A stretch of DNA of 64,000 nucleotides from a halophilic archaeon SHRA6 (GTDB lineage Archaea > Halobacteriota > Halobacteria > Halobacteriales > Haloferacaceae), in contig ML241294.1 in NCBI GenBank assembly GCA_005239175.1, positions 445,275 through 509,274 on the forward strand, read 5' to 3'. The number at the start of each line of letters is the position of its first letter. Position 1 is the first letter of the stretch. The notes below the pieces were generated by a model that saw only the letters and a program-made list of their open reading frames with translations, had not been told where the DNA came from and made no database searches. Position numbers and translations under genes: made by a program. This document shows, piece after piece, positions 61,544-64,000 of this stretch.

Positions 61544-62458
61544 GTGAGCGCTGAGACCCGTGAGGGCGCAATCGCGTGGCTGCCCCGGAGCCGATCGGAG
61601 GCCGAACCCTGGCTAGACGCGTTTGTCAACGGCAACCGGTTCACCATCTCGGTGTTCTTTCCGTTCATCGGCGCGGTCATGCTTCTCGGCTCCGCGGAGG
61701 GGTGGGTGCCCGGTCCACTTCGGTTCAACGCCCCGCTTATCCTCTTTGGAACCGCCGTCATGGCAGCCCCACTCATTGTCGGTGTGCTCCCGACGATCGA
61801 TCGACGGGCGGCCGGAGGAATCGCTGCGCTGTTGGCATACACCTACGGGATCGAGTATCTCGGCGTCGAGACGGGATGGCCCTACGGCGAGTTCAGCTAC
61901 GGCGTGACGCTTGGCCCGATGCTCGACGGCATTCCGGCAGCGCTGCCGCTTTTTTTCCTCCCGATCGTCATGAACGCCTACCTGTTGTGTCTGTTGTTGC
62001 TGGGCGATCGCGCGCAGTCGTGGCTCGTCCGGCTGGCAGTTGTGATTCCGGCCGTCGTCACGATGGACGTCGTACTCGATCCCGCGGCGGTGTCGCTTGG
62101 ATTCTGGGCCTACGAGGGTGGTGGCCTCTTCTACAATGTTCCGCTGTCGAACTACGCCGGCTGGATGCTGAGTGCGGCTGTCGCCGTCGGGGTGATGGAC
62201 TATGCGTTCGAACAGCGCGCGCTCCGCGATCGTCTCGATCGGTGTGATTTCATGCTCGACGACATGGTCAGCTTCGTCATCTTGTGGGGGGCGATCAACG
62301 CGTGGTTCGGCAACGCCGCGCCCGTTGTCGTCGCAGGAATCTTCGCCGCGGGGTTGATCCGGGCCGATCGGTTCGATGCCGGCCTGTTGCGCCCGAACAC
62401 CGGCATCTATCTGCCCAACGCCGCCGAGTTTCGAGAGCGACCGGCCGCGAGAGAGTAG
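61544..62458 (+). CDS. cruF: Bisanhydrobacterioruberin hydratase
   Basis: 304 aa from a GTG at 61544, chosen because a strong Shine-Dalgarno GGAGGT (61532-61537) lies 6 nt before it; the frame is open further upstream. About seven to eight membrane helices with YGIEYLGVETGWPYGEFSYG and the histidine-poor DVVLDPAAVSLGFWAYEGGG motif of the CruF family. It hydrates the C50 ends, the last step to bacterioruberin. The gene follows lbtA closely. Confidence 0.92.
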   Translation: MSAETREGAIAWLPRSRSEAEPWLDAFVNGNRFTISVFFPFIGAVMLLGSAEGWVPGPLRFNAPLILFGTAVMAAPLIVGVLPTIDRRAAGGIAALLAYTYGIEYLGVETGWPYGEFSYGVTLGPMLDGIPAALPLFFLPIVMNAYLLCLLLLGDRAQSWLVRLAVVIPAVVTMDVVLDPAAVSLGFWAYEGGGLFYNVPLSNYAGWMLSAAVAVGVMDYAFEQRALRDRLDRCDFMLDDMVSFVILWGAINAWFGNAAPVVVAGIFAAGLIRADRFDAGLLRPNTGIYLPNAAEFRERPAARE

Positions 62459-62508
62459 TCTTCCGGCCGCGGTAGACCTATACGGACTGACGACTGAGTA
62501 TCGATCGA

Positions 62509-62661
62509 ATGAGCGAGGACGGGCACGCGAACGACACTGAGACAGTCGATCGATCCGGGCGGCCCTGTCCGCTGTGTGGATCAGCAATGACACACCGACA
62601 CTGCAAGTATGTTTGTCCACAACACGGCGTCGTGTACGACTGTTCAGATACATTCTACTAG
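62509..62661 (+). CDS. Mini zinc-finger protein (HVO_2523-like)
   Basis: 50 aa. The zinc motif is Cys20-Pro-Leu-Cys23-Gly with Cys36 and His39 (VCPQHG); Cys32 is a possible alternative ligand. The first half is acidic. Similar small proteins sit next to crtB in other haloarchaea (Haloferax HVO_2523), so it may regulate or assist the pathway. It starts 50 bp after cruF. It is too short for usual gene callers. Confidence 0.8.
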   Translation: MSEDGHANDTETVDRSGRPCPLCGSAMTHRHCKYVCPQHGVVYDCSDTFY

Positions 62662-62802
62662 CATTCTCGACCGGAATTTCAGCACCGCTGATATCGCCAG
62701 CGGAAGAACTGTTATGACGCTGGCGAACGTACAAACAGGTACGTATGTGTTGCCGCCTGAAACGCGAGAGGCGACTGACGAGGGACCCCCACACCTCCAT
62801 CC

Positions 62803-63756
62803 ATGGTTGACGACGACGACATCGCCCGAAGCAAAGCGATACAGCAACGAACCGGTAAGACGTTCCACGTAGCGACGCGGCTCCTCCCCGAGCGCGTCAG
62901 GGAACCGACGTACGTTATGTACGCCTTTTTCCGCGTCGCCGACGAGGTCGTCGATGATCCCGGTGATCGAACGCCCGAAGAACAGCGAGCCGAACTCATC
63001 AAGCTCAAACGGGCCGCGCTCGGTGAGATCGAAGCCGAGGATCCAGTCATCGCCGCCTTTGCCGAAATGCGAGAGCGACACGGGATCGCCGACGGCGACG
63101 TCGAAGTCTTCATCGACGCAATGTTGGCTGACATCGAGACATCCCGGTATGAAACCTACGACGAGCTCGAGGCATACATGGACGGCTCTGCGTCGGCAGT
63201 CGGGCGGATGATGACCGCAGTGATGGAGCCCGAACAGCCCGAAACTGCACTCCCACACGCAACTGCGCTGGGAGAAGCCTTCCAGATGACGAACTTTCTG
63301 CGAGATGTCCGCGAAGATATCGTCGAACGCGATCGGATCTACCTGCCACAGGCGACGCTTGAGAAACACGACGTCTCCGAAGAAGAGCTGTTCAACTTCG
63401 AGATGAGCCCGCAATTTGCGGCAGTCATGAAAGACGAACTTCGCCGGACCGAGCGGCTCTACGAGGAGGGTGTTGCAGGGATCAAATACCTTCCAAAAGA
63501 CTGCCAGCTGGCAGTGTTGCTCGCAGCCGTGCTGTACGCCGATCACCACCGCGCGATCAGAACGCTCGATTACGACGTGCTGTCGACGACACCGCAGCTG
63601 AGCACCGCGCGGAAGCTCTACTTGGCGGCGAAAACGCGCTGGCGATGGGCCTGGAACAAAGACCCCGAAGCCGTCTTCAGTGAGGTCAGCTCGATCGGCC
63701 AATCCGGCGGTCGCCACCACGGCGCAGAGCCGGTCGAACGACTCCCGACGCGCTGA
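62803..63756 (+). CDS. crtB: Phytoene synthase
   Basis: 317 aa. The first Asp-rich motif is FRVADEVVDDPGD (Asp47, Glu48, Asp51, Asp52), the second is NFLRDVREDIVERDRIYLP, and the flanking YVMYAFFR and ALGEAFQMT are typical of squalene/phytoene synthases. It condenses two geranylgeranyl diphosphates to phytoene, the first committed step of carotenoid synthesis. It forms a cluster with crtI, lbtA and cruF upstream but probably has its own promoter in the 141-bp gap. Confidence 0.95.
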   Translation: MVDDDDIARSKAIQQRTGKTFHVATRLLPERVREPTYVMYAFFRVADEVVDDPGDRTPEEQRAELIKLKRAALGEIEAEDPVIAAFAEMRERHGIADGDVEVFIDAMLADIETSRYETYDELEAYMDGSASAVGRMMTAVMEPEQPETALPHATALGEAFQMTNFLRDVREDIVERDRIYLPQATLEKHDVSEEELFNFEMSPQFAAVMKDELRRTERLYEEGVAGIKYLPKDCQLAVLLAAVLYADHHRAIRTLDYDVLSTTPQLSTARKLYLAAKTRWRWAWNKDPEAVFSEVSSIGQSGGRHHGAEPVERLPTR

Positions 63757-63818
63757 CTAACGGACGACGATTCAGCGCAGGGAAATCGAACCGCAAAAGA
63801 TCGATCGTTACTGCCCGA
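63757..63818. other. Convergent gap crtB/nrdJ
   Basis: 62 bp, nothing recognised. Confidence 0.4.
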
Positions 63819-64000
63819 TTAACACTCAGACCAGCCGCAGGACTCACACGTCTTACAGCCTTCTGAGAAGTACAGCGTCATATTGCCGCACTCTGGACAC
63901 TCGGGGCTTTCGCCTGCAGCGAGCAGGTCCTCGGTTGCGTCGGCCGATGGTTCAGCTGTGCCGGACGCGTCAGTTGTGGTCGACTCTGACACCGACGCAC
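63819..64000 (-). CDS. nrdJ: B12-dependent ribonucleotide reductase, 3' end (partial)
   Basis: The minus strand reads through the right edge and stops at 63819-63821. The last residues form a Zn-ribbon: [17 protein letters not shown], then [12 protein letters not shown], which is the C-terminus of the class II (adenosylcobalamin) ribonucleotide reductase. The enzyme reduces ribonucleotides for DNA synthesis. It needs adenosylcobalamin, made by the transferase at 56115-56648. A Ser/Thr/Asp-rich linker precedes the ribbon. Confidence 0.88.
   Translation of the reverse strand, partial: ASVSESTTTDASGTAEPSADATEDLLAAGESPECPECGNMTLYFSEGCKTCESCGWSEC

Overview
The window is chromosomal DNA from a halophilic archaeon (class Halobacteria). 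The evidence is strongly acidic proteins, high GC, archaeal information genes (S8e, archaeal DnaG, HerA/NurA), halo-specific small families, a sensory rhodopsin II/HtrII pair and a complete C50 carotenoid (bacterioruberin) gene set. Genus cannot be fixed from the sequence. The hexamer CGATCG is extremely frequent in native genes and nearly absent from the mobile segments, which makes it a useful tracer of ancestry here.

Layout. 1-6100: a truncated DDE transposase, then a surface-glycan cluster (GT2, FG-GAP repeat protein, flippase, GT4). 6200-15200: a sugar isomerase, an intron-containing tRNA-Glu, a KaiC/RecA-like ATPase, HerA and NurA for DNA end resection, small conserved genes and S8e. 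15200-18500: Nif3-like protein, then htrII-sopII for blue-light phototaxis. 18500-23050: cupin, HAD, pterin dehydratase and a heme operon (fused siroheme decarboxylase AhbAB, precorrin-2 dehydrogenase, HemA). 23100-26100: lipoprotein, paired CrcB fluoride channels and a YihY gene inside an inverted-repeat cassette. 26100-32300: a 29-bp repeat array, two cis-prenyltransferase homologs, DUF92 and DnaG. 32500-36900: DUF3311 plus sodium:solute symporter, YqcI/YcgG, a cysteine hydrolase and a cation antiporter. 36900-38250: a solitary TnpB element. 38380-49550: CARF-like regulator, GTPBP1-type GTPase, CNNM/CorC protein, GNAT, J-domain protein, PyrF, amidohydrolase, ornithine cyclodeaminase-type enzyme, Usp and an ATP-grasp protein. 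49550-55400: accessory region with a PAS-domain remnant, a GT2 plus GH26 polysaccharide pair, a HalOD1 protein, a decayed gene and a second inverted-repeat cassette carrying an LLM oxidoreductase. 55560-58950: tRNA-Val, cobalamin adenosyltransferase, glutaredoxin, thioesterase, c-di-AMP cyclase and an SDR. 59050-63760: crtI, lbtA, cruF, a mini zinc-finger gene and crtB. The right edge holds the 3' end of a B12-dependent ribonucleotide reductase.

The most unusual structure is a pair of segments (24626-26058 and 53878-55163). Each is bounded by the same 18-bp perfect inverted repeat, each is flanked by a near-perfect 7-8 bp direct repeat, and each carries one ordinary cellular gene and no transposase. 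They look like transposase-less mobile cassettes. A second pattern is a set of short tandem duplications (26-36 bp period) in at least six intergenic regions, several overlapping stop codons.
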